DNA from: Cellulosimicrobium cellulans
GTDB taxonomy: Bacteria; Actinomycetota; Actinomycetes; Actinomycetales; Cellulomonadaceae
Assembly (NCBI RefSeq): GCF_016921195.1
Contig: NZ_JAFGYF010000003.1
Coordinates: 408,590 to 472,589, forward strand
Direction of reading: 5' to 3'
Length of the DNA: 64,000 nucleotides
The first letter of the stretch is position 1, and every line of letters starts with the position of its first letter. The position numbers were made by a program, and so were the translations under genes. This document shows, piece after piece, positions 50,506 to 61,194 of the stretch. The notes under the pieces were generated by a model that saw only the letters and a program-made list of their open reading frames with translations, was not told the DNA's origin and searched no databases.

Positions 50506-51882
50506 GTGACCGAACCCACCCACGAGACGTACCCCCTGGGCCTGCGTCTCGACGGCCGCCGCGTCGTCGTCGTCGGCGGCGGCCCCGTCGCCGCGCGCCG
50601 CACGCGCGGCCTCCTCGACGCCGGCGCCGTCGTGACCGTCGTGGCGCCGTTCGTGTGCGAGGACCTCGTGGAGCTGCTCGCCGCGCACGGCGCCGGGACC
50701 GCGTACGGGCACGCCGTGCTGCCGGCAGACCCCGGCGCGCGGGTGTCGTGGGTGCGGCGCGACTACCTCACCGGCGACCTCGACGGCGCGTGGCTCGTCC
50801 ACACCGCGACGGGCGACCCGCGCGTCGACGCGGAGGTCGCGGCCGACGCCGAGGCGGACCGGGTCTTCTGCGTCACCGCGGGCGACGCGGAGCTCGCGAC
50901 CGCCTGGGTGCCGGCCGTGGCCCGCACGCGCGTGCCGGACGACGGGTCGCACGACGCGGCGAGGGCCGAGGTCACGGTGTCCGTCAACGCGGGCCGCGAC
51001 CCGCGGCGCGCGCAGCGGGTGCGCGACGCCGTCGCCGCGCTGCTCGCGACGGGCGAGCTCCCGCTCCGTGCGGTGCGTCCGGTGGGCGCGCGCGCCACGA
51101 CCGACGGCGCTGCGCGCCTCGCGGGCACGGTCTCCGGGCCGCTCGTGCGGCCCGTGGGGTCGGTCGCGCTCGTCGGGGGCGGCCCGGGCGACACGGGCCT
51201 GATCTCCGTGCGTGGTCGTCGCCTCCTCGCGGAGGCGGACGTCGTCGTGGTCGACCGGCTCGGCCCGCGCGGCCTGCTCGCCGAGCTCGGCGACGACGTC
51301 GAGGTCGTGGACGTCGGCAAGACGCCGGGCCACCACCCCGTCCCGCAGTCGGAGATCAACCGGATCCTCGTGCACCACGCGCTCGTCGGGCGGCGGGTCG
51401 TGCGGCTCAAGGGCGGCGACCCGTACGTGTTCGGGCGCGGCGGCGAGGAGCTCGACGCGTGCCGCGAGCACGGCGTCCCGGTGGAGGTCGTACCGGGCGT
51501 GACGAGCGCCGTCTCGGTGCCGGCCGCGGCGGGCATCCCCGTGACGCACCGCGGCCTGTCGCGCGGGTTCACCGTGCTCACCGGGCACGAGGACGTGGGC
51601 AAGGTGCCCGCCGGGAGCGACCACACGGTCGTCCTGCTCATGGGGGTCTCACGGCTCGCGGAGACGGCGGCCGCGCTCGTCGAGCAGGGCCGCTCCCCCG
51701 AGACACCCGTCGCGGTCGTCGAGGACGGCTACGGCCCGCGCCAGCGGACGACGGTCGGCACCCTCGCGACGATCGCCGACCGCGCGCGCGAGGCCGACGT
51801 CCGCCCGCCGGCCGTGACCGTCGTCGGCGACGTGGTCACCCTCTCCCCCGCCTGGACGCCCCCCGCCCCCGCCGGCGGCTAG
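50506..51882 (+). CDS. Siroheme synthase (precorrin-2 dehydrogenase / uroporphyrinogen-III methyltransferase)
   Basis: 458 residues, CysG-like. The N-terminal domain (~10-170) has an NAD-binding VVVVGGGPVAARR and converts precorrin-2 onward to siroheme. The C-terminal domain (~218-458) is the SAM-dependent methyltransferase VALVGGGPGDTGLISVRG, with RLKGGDPYVFGRGGEE and VVPGVTSAVSVPAAAGIPVT. It makes the siroheme needed by Sir, which explains its place in the operon 32 bases after cysN. GTG at 50506. The TAG stop shares bases with the convergent response-regulator stop. Confidence 0.92.
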   Translation: MTEPTHETYPLGLRLDGRRVVVVGGGPVAARRTRGLLDAGAVVTVVAPFVCEDLVELLAAHGAGTAYGHAVLPADPGARVSWVRRDYLTGDLDGAWLVHTATGDPRVDAEVAADAEADRVFCVTAGDAELATAWVPAVARTRVPDDGSHDAARAEVTVSVNAGRDPRRAQRVRDAVAALLATGELPLRAVRPVGARATTDGAARLAGTVSGPLVRPVGSVALVGGGPGDTGLISVRGRRLLAEADVVVVDRLGPRGLLAELGDDVEVVDVGKTPGHHPVPQSEINRILVHHALVGRRVVRLKGGDPYVFGRGGEELDACREHGVPVEVVPGVTSAVSVPAAAGIPVTHRGLSRGFTVLTGHEDVGKVPAGSDHTVVLLMGVSRLAETAAALVEQGRSPETPVAVVEDGYGPRQRTTVGTLATIADRAREADVRPPAVTVVGDVVTLSPAWTPPAPAGG

Positions 51883-52577
51883 AGGAGGCGGCGCTGGGCC
51901 GCCCAGCGGGTCAGCTCGTGGCGGGACGAGAGCTGGAGCTTGCGCAGGACCGCGGAGACGTGGGTCTCGACCGTCTTGATCGAGATGAACAGCTCGGAGG
52001 CGACCTCGCGGTAGGTGTAGCCGCGCGCGATGAGGCGCATGACCTCCTGCTCGCGAGCCGAGAGCCGGTCGAGCTCGTCGTCGCGCACCGCCACGTCGCC
52101 CGCGCCGGTCCCGAACGCGTCGAGCACGAAGCCCGCGAGGCGCGGGGAGAACACCGCGTCACCGCCGGCGACCTGCCCGACGGCGGCCGAGAGGTCGGGC
52201 CCGGAGATCGCCTTGGTCACGTAGCCGCGCGCCCCGGCGCGGATGACCGCGACGACGTCCTCCGCGGCGTCCGACACCGACAGCGCGAGGAACCGCACGT
52301 CGCCCAGCACGTCGGCGCAGCGCTGGATGACCTCCGCGCCGCCGCCCCCGTTCCCGCCGGGCAGGTGCACGTCGAGCAGCACGACCGGGGGCCGCAGCTC
52401 GTGCACGCGCGCGACCGCGGACTCGACGTCGTCCGCCTCCCCGACCACCGTGACGAGCGCCGGGTCGAGGCTCGCGCGCACGCCCGCCCGGAACATGTGG
52501 TGGTCGTCGACGAGCACCACGGGCACGGGCCCGGTCGCGGGGACGCCGTCGGCGGGCGTGCTGGGGATGGTCGTCAC
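51879..52577 (-). CDS. NarL/LuxR-family response regulator
   Basis: 232 residues. Receiver domain: acidic pair in VVLVDDHHMFRAGV, phosphorylated Asp in VVLLDVHLPG (~67), and Lys in ARGYVTKAI. LuxR-type HTH: LSAREQEVMRLIARGYTYRE, VASELFISIKTVETHVS. The GTG at 52577 has AGGAG and overlaps the stop of the sensor kinase gene (GTGA). It forms a two-component system with that kinase and probably controls the divergent PspC-type genes (inference). Confidence 0.9.
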   Translation of the reverse strand: MTTIPSTPADGVPATGPVPVVLVDDHHMFRAGVRASLDPALVTVVGEADDVESAVARVHELRPPVVLLDVHLPGGNGGGGAEVIQRCADVLGDVRFLALSVSDAAEDVVAVIRAGARGYVTKAISGPDLSAAVGQVAGGDAVFSPRLAGFVLDAFGTGAGDVAVRDDELDRLSAREQEVMRLIARGYTYREVASELFISIKTVETHVSAVLRKLQLSSRHELTRWAAQRRLL

Positions 52578-54004
52578 GGGTTCTCCTGGTTCGACGGTGA
52601 GCTCGACGACGGGCGGGCGGGTTCGGGTTCCGCCACGGCGCGCGGCACGCGCAACCGTACCTCCGTGCCCCACCCCGGCCTGCTGATGATCTCGGCCTTG
52701 CCGCCGCGCCGCTGGACCCGCCCGAGGATCGACTCCCGCACGCCGAACCGGTCGGGCGCGACGTCGTCCATGTCGAAGCCGTCCCCGCGGTCGCGCACGA
52801 AGACCTCGACGGCCGCGTCGCTCACCTCGAGGTAGACCGAGTACGGCGGCCCGCCGTGGGCGACGGCGTTGACGAGCGCCTCGCGCGTCGCCTGGAGCAG
52901 CGCCGCGGTCTCCTGGGTGGGGGTGCAGTCACCCACCACCACGACGTCCACCACGACCGGCCCGGGTTCGGTCTCGCCGGCCACCCCTGCGCCGGTCGTC
53001 CCGACGGGCGCCCCGATGGGCTCCGCACGGCGGCCCACGCGCCCGTCCTCGACCTCCGCGACGAGCCCGCGCAGCTCGGCGGCGAGCGACGTCCCCGGCG
53101 AGGGGCGGTCGTCGTACAGCCACTCGCGCAGCTCGCGCTCCTGCGCGCGGGCGAGGCGCGCGACGGTGTCCGCGTCGGACGACCGGGCGCGGATGAGCGC
53201 GAGCGTCTGGAGCACGGAGTCGTGGAGGTGCGCCGCGATGTCGGCCCGCTCGGCCTCGCGGGCGCGCGCGGCGCGCTCGTTCCCGAGCTCGCGCACGAGC
53301 CGCAGCCACCACGGGGCGAGGACGATCGCGACGCCGGCGAGCACCGCGACCGCCGCGACGGCCGCGCGCACGATCTGCGTGGGCCGCGCGTCCTGCCCCA
53401 CGAGCAGGACGATGCCCACGAGCACCAGGACCACCCCGCCCGCGATGCGCAGGACGCCCGCGGGGGTGCGGCCACCGGCCCGCGTGAGCAGCCGGCCGCG
53501 CTCGACGGCGTCGAGCTGGCTCCACGCGAGCGCCGCGCCCGCGAGCGCGATGAGCACGGGGATGACCCAGGACACCTCGACGTCGACCCCGTTCCGCAGC
53601 GCCACGAGGAGCCCGGCACCGCCGAGCAGGACCACGCCGATCGCGACGTCCCGGACCGGGAGACGGCGCACGCTGCCCTGCAGGCGCGGCGCGAGGCGCG
53701 ACAGGGACGCCGGGCGCTGCTCGTCGCGGGCCGCGGCGGGGTCGCCGGACGGGACCGTGAGCCACCAGAACACGTAGAGCGCGACGCCGGCACCGCCCGC
53801 GAGCCCGAGGAACGCCGTCACGAGGCGCACGACACCGACGCTCACACCGAGGTGCGCCGCGAGACCCGCGCACACGCCGGCGACCCACCGGCCGCGCTCG
53901 GGGCGGCGCAGCGGCAGGTCGCGCGGCGGGGCGACGGGCCTGGTGCCGGACCCGGCACCGGTCGGCGCGCCGGGTCGCCGAGCGGGGTGGGCAGGAGTCG
54001 TCAC
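52574..54004 (-). CDS. PspC-domain sensor histidine kinase
   Basis: 476 residues. An N-terminal PspC domain (~32-90; RGRWVAGVCAGLAAHLGVSV) is followed by about four more membrane segments. A HisKA_3-type dimerisation domain has its phosphorylated His near 260 in AAHLHDSVLQTLALI. The HATPase domain has an N-box ATREALVNAVAHG (~378) and G-box DRGDGFDMDD. The PspC domain suggests sensing of envelope stress, as in actinobacterial Lia/Psp-like systems. GTG at 54004. It overlaps the response-regulator gene and diverges from the gene at 54141. Confidence 0.88.
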   Translation of the reverse strand: MTTPAHPARRPGAPTGAGSGTRPVAPPRDLPLRRPERGRWVAGVCAGLAAHLGVSVGVVRLVTAFLGLAGGAGVALYVFWWLTVPSGDPAAARDEQRPASLSRLAPRLQGSVRRLPVRDVAIGVVLLGGAGLLVALRNGVDVEVSWVIPVLIALAGAALAWSQLDAVERGRLLTRAGGRTPAGVLRIAGGVVLVLVGIVLLVGQDARPTQIVRAAVAAVAVLAGVAIVLAPWWLRLVRELGNERAARAREAERADIAAHLHDSVLQTLALIRARSSDADTVARLARAQERELREWLYDDRPSPGTSLAAELRGLVAEVEDGRVGRRAEPIGAPVGTTGAGVAGETEPGPVVVDVVVVGDCTPTQETAALLQATREALVNAVAHGGPPYSVYLEVSDAAVEVFVRDRGDGFDMDDVAPDRFGVRESILGRVQRRGGKAEIISRPGWGTEVRLRVPRAVAEPEPARPSSSSPSNQENP

Positions 54005-54140
54005 CCCCCGATCGTCACACGTCCCGGGCGCCCGGAGCGCCCCCGGACGGGGAAACCAGGGTCGCGCGACGGCCGGTTCAGGGTCGGGTCAGGGTGGCAC
54101 CCGATACCGGCGGCACGGCGCCGGGGCCAGCATGGTGGTC

Positions 54141-55856
54141 ATGAGCACTCCCGACCTTCCCGGACCCGGCAGCCGGCCCGGGTCCTCCGGCGGCGCCGCC
54201 GGCGCGTCCGGCGCACAGCCGGGCACCGTCCCTCCCGGGGCGAGCGGTCCCGACCCCGCGTGGGGCGGCCCCACGGGGCCGACCGATCCCGGCCGGCGTC
54301 CGCCGCAGGGCTCGCCGCCGGCCCCTGGCGCGGCGCGCCCGCACGGCACCGACGGCTTCTTCGACGCCGTCCGGCGCGTCGGCATCGCCCGCGCGGACGA
54401 CCGCTGGATCGGCGGTGTCGCGTCCGGCGTCGCCGAGCGGTTCGGGATCGACCCGCTCGTCGTGCGTGGTCTCCTGTTCGTGACGTTCTTCCTCTCGGGA
54501 GCCGGGCTCGTGCTGTACGGCGCGGCGTGGGCCCTCCTCCCGGAGCGCCGCGACGGACGCATCCACCTGCAGGAGGCGTTGCGCGGCAACGTGGACGTCG
54601 CGCTGCTCGGCGCCGCGGCGTTCGTCCTCGTCGGGTTCTCGTGGGGCGGCGGCTGGTGGTCCTGGTGGGACGCGCTCGACCTGGGGTGGCTGACGGGCCT
54701 GTTCTGGGTCGCGGCGTTCGTGACCGTGGCCGTCGTCGTGGTCTCGGCGCTCACCCAGCGGGGCCCCCGCGGCCCCCAGGGCGCGCCGCCACAGGTTCCC
54801 CCGTGGTCCGGTGGCCCGAGCTCACGCGACGCCAGCGGCCCCGCGACCCCCGGGTCCGTCCCCGGCGGGCCGGGCAACGGTCCTACCGCGCCCGGTGGCA
54901 GCCCCGCGCCGGCCGACCCGTGGGGCACCCCCGAGACGCCGTCGGGCGCCGCGCCGTCGGGCCCCGAGGACCGTGCGAGCTGGTCCGCCGAGGCGAGCCC
55001 CTACGCGTCGACCGCGCCGAGCGCCGCCACGTCCCTGCCCCCGTACGCCCCGGGTGCACCGTTCGGTGGGACGCCGCCCCTCGCGCCGCCCGCCGCGCCG
55101 CAGCGGGCGCACCAGGGGCCGCGGAACCCGTCCACGCCCCAGCCGCCGGGCCCGCCGCCGGCGCCCCAGCCGCCGAGGCCCCCGCGCCCGCGAGGGCCCG
55201 GGGCCACCACGACGGGCATCGTGGTCGGACTGAGCCTCCTGCTCGGGGCGTTCCTGCTCGTCGTCGAGCGCCAGGGCGAGCTCCCGTGGCCCGTCTTCCT
55301 CACGTGGGCCGGCCTGTCGGGCATCCTCGCGGGTCTCGCGATCGTCGTCGGCGGCCTGCGCGGGCGCACGAGCGGCGGCCTCGGATGGCTCGCGGTGCTG
55401 CTGCTGGTCATCGCGCTCCCCGCCTCGGCGTGGCGCTCCACGCCGTTCACGTTCTTCCTCGACGACGCCGTGCGGACCGTCACGGACGGTACGCACCGCG
55501 TCACCGACCCGGACGTCGCCGAGGAGGGGTTCGGCGTCTCGTTCGGCGACCCGACGATCGACCTCTCCGGGCTCGACCTGTCCGACGCGACGGGCGCGTC
55601 TCCCGTCGAGGTACCGGTCCAGCTCGGCGCCGGGGACGCGACCGTCGTCGTGCCCGACGGCGTCCCGGTGCGCGCCGAGGTCCAGGTGCTGGCCGGGAAC
55701 GCCCGCTGGCGCGTCGACGGCGACCGGCAGGAGATCGGCGGCGTCAGCACGCAGCCGGTCACGTTCGACAACGACGAGGTCCAGTCCGGCGACGACCCGC
55801 TGCTCGTGCTGCGGGTCGAGGTCGGAGCCGGCCAGATCACGATCGAGGAGGACTGA
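54141..55856 (+). CDS. PspC-domain membrane protein with proline-rich linker
   Basis: 571 residues. A Pro/Gly-rich N terminus (~1-75), a PspC domain (~85-145; DDRWIGGVASGVAERFGIDP), further membrane segments, a ~150-residue Pro/Ala/Gly-rich linker, three more membrane helices (~355-440) and an extracytoplasmic beta-rich C-terminal domain (~465-571) resembling the LiaF-like adhesin fold. LiaF homologues modulate their sensor kinases, so this is probably a regulator or effector of the adjacent two-component system. ATG at 54141 is chosen over 54132. It overlaps the next gene by one base. Confidence 0.8.
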   Translation: MSTPDLPGPGSRPGSSGGAAGASGAQPGTVPPGASGPDPAWGGPTGPTDPGRRPPQGSPPAPGAARPHGTDGFFDAVRRVGIARADDRWIGGVASGVAERFGIDPLVVRGLLFVTFFLSGAGLVLYGAAWALLPERRDGRIHLQEALRGNVDVALLGAAAFVLVGFSWGGGWWSWWDALDLGWLTGLFWVAAFVTVAVVVVSALTQRGPRGPQGAPPQVPPWSGGPSSRDASGPATPGSVPGGPGNGPTAPGGSPAPADPWGTPETPSGAAPSGPEDRASWSAEASPYASTAPSAATSLPPYAPGAPFGGTPPLAPPAAPQRAHQGPRNPSTPQPPGPPPAPQPPRPPRPRGPGATTTGIVVGLSLLLGAFLLVVERQGELPWPVFLTWAGLSGILAGLAIVVGGLRGRTSGGLGWLAVLLLVIALPASAWRSTPFTFFLDDAVRTVTDGTHRVTDPDVAEEGFGVSFGDPTIDLSGLDLSDATGASPVEVPVQLGAGDATVVVPDGVPVRAEVQVLAGNARWRVDGDRQEIGGVSTQPVTFDNDEVQSGDDPLLVLRVEVGAGQITIEED

Positions 55857-56428
55857 TGAACGACGGAAACCACCGGGACGACGACACGCGGCCGCTCGGC
55901 GACGAGCTGTTCGACGCGCCGCGGGCCGACGCGCCGGGGTCGGACGTCCACCCGACGGTGCCGCTGTCCACCGACCCGTCGTCGACCGGCACCCCCACCG
56001 GGGGGCCGGCCTCGCCCGAGCCGCTCCCCACGGCGCCGCGCGCCCAGGAGGCGCGGGACGGGGACACCAGCGTCCTGGACGTGCCCAGCCCTGCGGTCCA
56101 CGAGCGTCCGACCGCCGGCGCCCCCGCCGGCTCCGAGCCGAGCCCGGCCGGCCCGGCCGGCCCGTCGTCGGGACCGTCGGCCGAGCCGTCGCGCGTGCCC
56201 ACCGACCCGTGGGCATCCGGCGGACAGGTCCCGCCCGCCCGGCGCGGGCCCCGGGTCTCGACCATCGTGTGGGGCTTCGTCATCGTCGCGTTCGGCGTCG
56301 TCGTGCTCGCGGCGGCCCTCGGCGCACGGGTCGACCTCGGGCTCGCCACGATCGTCGTGCTCGCGACGGCGGGCCTCACGCTCGTCGTGGGGTCGATCGT
56401 CTCGGGGGCCAGGCGCCGGCGCGGCTGA
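55856..56428 (+). CDS. Membrane protein with long disordered N terminus
   Basis: 190 residues. About 130 residues of Pro/Ser/Gly/Asp-rich, probably disordered sequence are followed by two C-terminal membrane helices (VSTIVWGFVIVAFGVVVLAA and LGLATIVVLATAGLTLVVGS). No family recognised. The ATG overlaps the stop of the PspC gene (TGATG), so the two are coupled and presumably act in the same envelope-stress process. Confidence 0.8.
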   Translation: MNDGNHRDDDTRPLGDELFDAPRADAPGSDVHPTVPLSTDPSSTGTPTGGPASPEPLPTAPRAQEARDGDTSVLDVPSPAVHERPTAGAPAGSEPSPAGPAGPSSGPSAEPSRVPTDPWASGGQVPPARRGPRVSTIVWGFVIVAFGVVVLAAALGARVDLGLATIVVLATAGLTLVVGSIVSGARRRRG

Positions 56429-56448
56429 GGTCGCACCCCGCGGACACA

Positions 56449-56484
56449 GCGAGGGGCCGTGGCACGTGTGCCACGGCCCCTCGC
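56449..56484. terminator. Terminator of the PspC operon
   Basis: A perfect 17-base stem (GCGAGGGGCCGTGGCAC with its complement) 21 bases after the stop codon, between convergent genes. Confidence 0.9.
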
Positions 56485-56572
56485 CGTGTCCGAGCGACGT
56501 CGCCCCGCACGCTCTCCCCGGTGCGACCCGGTGGGAACGGGTCCTCGACGTCCGGACGGACGGCCGGGACGG

Positions 56573-57340
56573 TCAGGGAGTGGGCTCGTCACCCCGACGC
56601 TCGGGCGGGGCGCCCGTGCGGCTGGTCGTGGGTGTGTCGGGCGACGCGGCCGGCGACGCCCCGGGCGCGGACGGGGCTCCCGTCCCCGGTGCGCCGGTCG
56701 GCTCGACCGGCGTCGCGGCCGCGCGGGCCTCGGCACCGGCCGTCGAGAGCGCGGACGTGCGCCCCGGCGCCTCGACCGGGCGCGTGGGCTCGGGACGGGC
56801 GGGCGGCGCGGTCGGCGCCGGCTGCGCGCGCGCCGGGGCGGCGTGGCGCCCGGCGTCCGAGAGGTCGCCCGACGACGTGTACGCCGCCGGGGTCTCGACG
56901 GCGACGCTGGGACCGCCCGCGAGCCTCCTGAGCGCGATGCCGACGAGGATGAAGAGGATGCCCAACCCGATGACCAGGGCGCACACCCCGAACGCGACGA
57001 CGGACGTGAACAGCGACGCGCGCAGGAACGACGCCGTCATGACCGTCTGCCGCGTCGGGTCGTCCTGCCCGAGCTCGGCGTACGTCTGACCGTCGCTCGC
57101 CTCGAGCGCGTGCTTGTTGATGACCTCGGCCTGCGCGTACGCGGTGAGCGGCCCGTTGACGTGCCGGCCCGCCATGAACGACGCGTCGTCCGAGACGGTG
57201 ATCTCCTCGGCCGACAGCTGGTTCGCCACGACGATCCAGGTGCCGATGCCCGCGAGGAGGAGGACGATGCCGGCGATGACGGACACGAGGCCGATGCCGC
57301 GCGCCCCCTTGGCCGGTGTGACGGTGACGGTGCTCGACAT
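56573..57340 (-). CDS. Membrane protein of unknown function
   Basis: 255 residues. Two membrane helices (IGLVSVIAGIVLLLAGIGTW and SVVAFGVCALVIGLGILFIL) flank an extracytoplasmic segment containing AEEITVSDDASFMAGRHVNG, PLTAYAQAEVINKHALEASD and YAELGQDDPTRQTVM. This pattern recurs in conserved actinobacterial proteins of unknown role, some mislabelled as LigA-like. The C-terminal ~110 residues are Pro/Ala/Thr-rich. ATG at 57340. Confidence 0.72.
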   Translation of the reverse strand: MSSTVTVTPAKGARGIGLVSVIAGIVLLLAGIGTWIVVANQLSAEEITVSDDASFMAGRHVNGPLTAYAQAEVINKHALEASDGQTYAELGQDDPTRQTVMTASFLRASLFTSVVAFGVCALVIGLGILFILVGIALRRLAGGPSVAVETPAAYTSSGDLSDAGRHAAPARAQPAPTAPPARPEPTRPVEAPGRTSALSTAGAEARAAATPVEPTGAPGTGAPSAPGASPAASPDTPTTSRTGAPPERRGDEPTP

Positions 57341-57521
57341 GGCGCGTTCTCCCCTTCGTCAGGACCCACCTGCTGCCGCACCGCGGACCGTGACCCGCGG
57401 GCGCGGGTCCGCCGCAGGGCGGTCGAACCACCCATCTCGGCACCCACGGTAGCGACGACGACGACGGGCCGCGCGGCGAACACGCGCCTCGACGTCGCGC
57501 GCGGATGGGAGGATGCCGTCC

Positions 57522-58682
57522 GTGCGCATCACCCACCTGACCGACTGCTACCTGCCGCTGCTCGGCGGGATCGAGACCCAGGTCGCGCGCCTCGCGCGGC
57601 AGCAGGCGGCCGCCGGGCACGACGTCGCGGTCGTGTGCACGACCCCGGCCCGCCCGGGCGCGCACGGCGTCACCACCGAGCAGGACGGAGAGGTCACCGT
57701 CCACCGGCTCGCCGCGCGCGTCCCGGGCGGTTACCCCGTGCACCCGCGCGCGCCGCACCACGTGGCGCGGATCCTGCGGGCCGACCGGCCCGACGTCGTG
57801 CACCTGCACATGGGCGTGCTGACGCCCTCGACGCAGGCGTCGCTGCGCACCGTCGTGCGCGCGGGCGTGCCCGCGGTGCTCACGGTGCACAGCGTCTGGG
57901 GCGGGGCGGAGAGGGCGTTCGCCGGGCTCGACCGCGTCGTGCGCTGGTCACGCTGGCCCGTGCTGTGGTCGGCGGTGAGCGAGCTGACCGCCGCTCCCCT
58001 GCGCCGCATCGTCGGCGACAACGGCGAGGTCGTGGTGCTGCACAACGGCCTCGACCTCGACGCGTGGCGCGTCCCGCGCACCGAGCGGGCCGACCGCATG
58101 GAGGGCTCTGCCGTCCACGTCGTCGCCGCGACGCGGTTCGCGCCGCGCAAGCGCGTGCTGCCGTTCCTGGAGGTCGTGCGCGACGCCGTCGCGCGCCTCC
58201 CCGAGGGCGCGCTCCACGTGACGCTCGCCGGGGACGGCCCCGAGCTGGCCGACGCGCGGCGCTTCGTCGCGGAGCACGGGCTGGGGTCGGTCGTGTCGCT
58301 CCCCGGCCGCCTCGACACGACAGGGCTCCAGCGGCTCTACGCGCGCGCCGACGTGTTCGCCGCGCCCGCCGTCGAGGAGGCGTTCGGGATCGCCGCGCTC
58401 GAGGGACAGGCCGCCGGGCTCGCGGTGCTCACGCGGTCGCAGTCGGGCGTCGCGGAGCGCCTCACCGACGGCGTCGACGCGCTCGTGGCGGACGACGACG
58501 CCGGGCTCGCCGACGCGCTCGTGCGTCTCGCGACCGAGGACGGCCTGCTCGACCGGATCGTCGCGCACAACCGCGACGTGCCGTCGTCGGCGGGCTGGCC
58601 GCGCGTGCTCGCCGACGTGGAACGGGCATACGGACGGGCCGCGACGATCACCGTGGATCGTCGGGCCCGGCCGTCCCGCTAG
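57522..58682 (+). CDS. Family 4 glycosyltransferase
   Basis: 386 residues, GT-B fold. The N-terminal RITHLTDCYLPLLGGIETQV, ARLARQQAAAGHDVAVV is the acceptor domain. C-terminal VVAATRFAPRKRVLPFLEVV and the nucleotide-sugar site EEAFGIAALEGQAAGLAVLT mark the GT4 family. Probably a mannosyl- or glucosyltransferase in envelope glycan or glycolipid synthesis. GTG at 57522 is chosen because GGGAGG lies nine bases before it; the ATG at 57513 is too close to that site. It ends four bases from the convergent guaA stop. Confidence 0.85.
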   Translation: MRITHLTDCYLPLLGGIETQVARLARQQAAAGHDVAVVCTTPARPGAHGVTTEQDGEVTVHRLAARVPGGYPVHPRAPHHVARILRADRPDVVHLHMGVLTPSTQASLRTVVRAGVPAVLTVHSVWGGAERAFAGLDRVVRWSRWPVLWSAVSELTAAPLRRIVGDNGEVVVLHNGLDLDAWRVPRTERADRMEGSAVHVVAATRFAPRKRVLPFLEVVRDAVARLPEGALHVTLAGDGPELADARRFVAEHGLGSVVSLPGRLDTTGLQRLYARADVFAAPAVEEAFGIAALEGQAAGLAVLTRSQSGVAERLTDGVDALVADDDAGLADALVRLATEDGLLDRIVAHNRDVPSSAGWPRVLADVERAYGRAATITVDRRARPSR

Positions 58683-58686
58683 GGGG

Positions 58687-60300
<1,614 letters not shown>

Positions 60301-60306
60301 CGCTCC

Positions 60307-60312
60307 AGGATA
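60307..60312 (-). promoter_or_regulatory. guaA -10 box (leaderless)
   Basis: TATCCT on the minus strand, six bases before the GTG start codon of guaA. The -35 region is not obvious. Confidence 0.5.
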
Positions 60313-60343
60313 GTCGCCGCGCGGCGCGGTACGGTCCCGGGTC

Positions 60344-61057
60344 TCAGGCGTCGGTGCGTGCGGCGGCGCGCTCGACGACCCGCTCGCGCAGCGCACGCGC
60401 CGCGGCCTCGGGGTCACGCGCCTGGGTGATCGCGCGCACGACGACCACGCGGTCCGCCCCGGCGTCGAGCACCGCGTCGAGCCGGTCCGCGTCGATCCCC
60501 CCGATGGCGAACCACGGGGTGCTCGGCCGCGTCGCTGCCACCGCGCGCAGCAGGTCGAGCCCGACGGCGGCACGTCCGGGCTTGGTGGGCGTCGCCCACA
60601 GGGGGCCGACGCAGAAGTAGTCGACCGCCGGGTCGGCCTCGGCCGCGGCGGCCTGCTCGGCGCAGTGGGTGGAGCGGCCGAGCACGGGCCCACCGCCCAG
60701 GAGCGCACGCACCGCCGGGACGGGCAGGTCGCCCTGACCCATGTGCACCACGGGCGCGCCGGCGAGGCGCGCGACGTCGGCCCGGTCGTTGACCGCCCAC
60801 AGCGCGCCGTGCTCGGTCGCGACCCGCGCGACGAGCTCCTGGAGCTCGAGCTCGCGCGTGACGTCGAGCGTCTTGTCGCGGAGCTGCACGACGTCCACCC
60901 CACCCGCGAGCGCCGCCCGGAGGAAGTCCTCGAGGTCGCCGCGCTCCTCGCGCGCGTCTGTGCACAGGTAGAGGCGCGCGTCGGCGAGTCGGGCGCGTGC
61001 GGCGTCCGGGGCCCACGGGGCGGGGGCTGCGGGAGTGGCGAAGGTCTCGGGGATCAC
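60344..61057 (-). CDS. thiE: Thiamine-phosphate synthase
   Basis: 237 residues. [47 protein letters not shown] and [12 protein letters not shown] are the phosphate- and thiazole-binding motifs. It joins HMP-PP and thiazole phosphate to give thiamine phosphate. A ~25-residue N-terminal extension is unusual but short. GTG at 61057 follows a -10 box (TAGGCT) by six bases, so the transcript is probably leaderless. It is divergent from the riboswitch-controlled thiO-thiS-thiG genes. Confidence 0.93.
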   Translation of the reverse strand: MIPETFATPAAPAPWAPDAARARLADARLYLCTDAREERGDLEDFLRAALAGGVDVVQLRDKTLDVTRELELQELVARVATEHGALWAVNDRADVARLAGAPVVHMGQGDLPVPAVRALLGGGPVLGRSTHCAEQAAAAEADPAVDYFCVGPLWATPTKPGRAAVGLDLLRAVAATRPSTPWFAIGGIDADRLDAVLDAGADRVVVVRAITQARDPEAAARALRERVVERAAARTDA

Positions 61058-61063
61058 CCGCCG

Positions 61064-61069
61064 GAGCCT
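61064..61069 (-). promoter_or_regulatory. thiE -10 box (leaderless)
   Basis: TAGGCT on the minus strand, six bases before the thiE GTG. Because the RNA begins at the start codon, thiE escapes the riboswitch located on the other strand. Confidence 0.5.
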
Positions 61070-61108
61070 AGCCGCGGCGCGCCCTCGGCAGGCGGTACTG
61101 TGGCCGAC

Positions 61109-61191
61109 AGCACGGGAGCCCCGCACGGGGGCTGAGAGGGCGTCGGAGCCGACCGTCGAACCTGATCTGGGTCATGCCAGCGAAGGGAGCG
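61109..61191 (+). ncRNA. TPP riboswitch
   Basis: The thi-box signatures are present in order: ACGGGAGCCCC, GGGGGCTGAGAGGG, CCGTCGAACCTGATCTGGGT and CATGCCAGCGAAGGGAG. The GGGAG at the 3' end is also the ribosome site of thiO, whose ATG is at 61195, so TPP binding would hide it and block translation initiation. A -10 box TACTGT (61096-61101) starts the RNA just upstream. Confidence 0.97.
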
Positions 61192-61194
61192 CGC

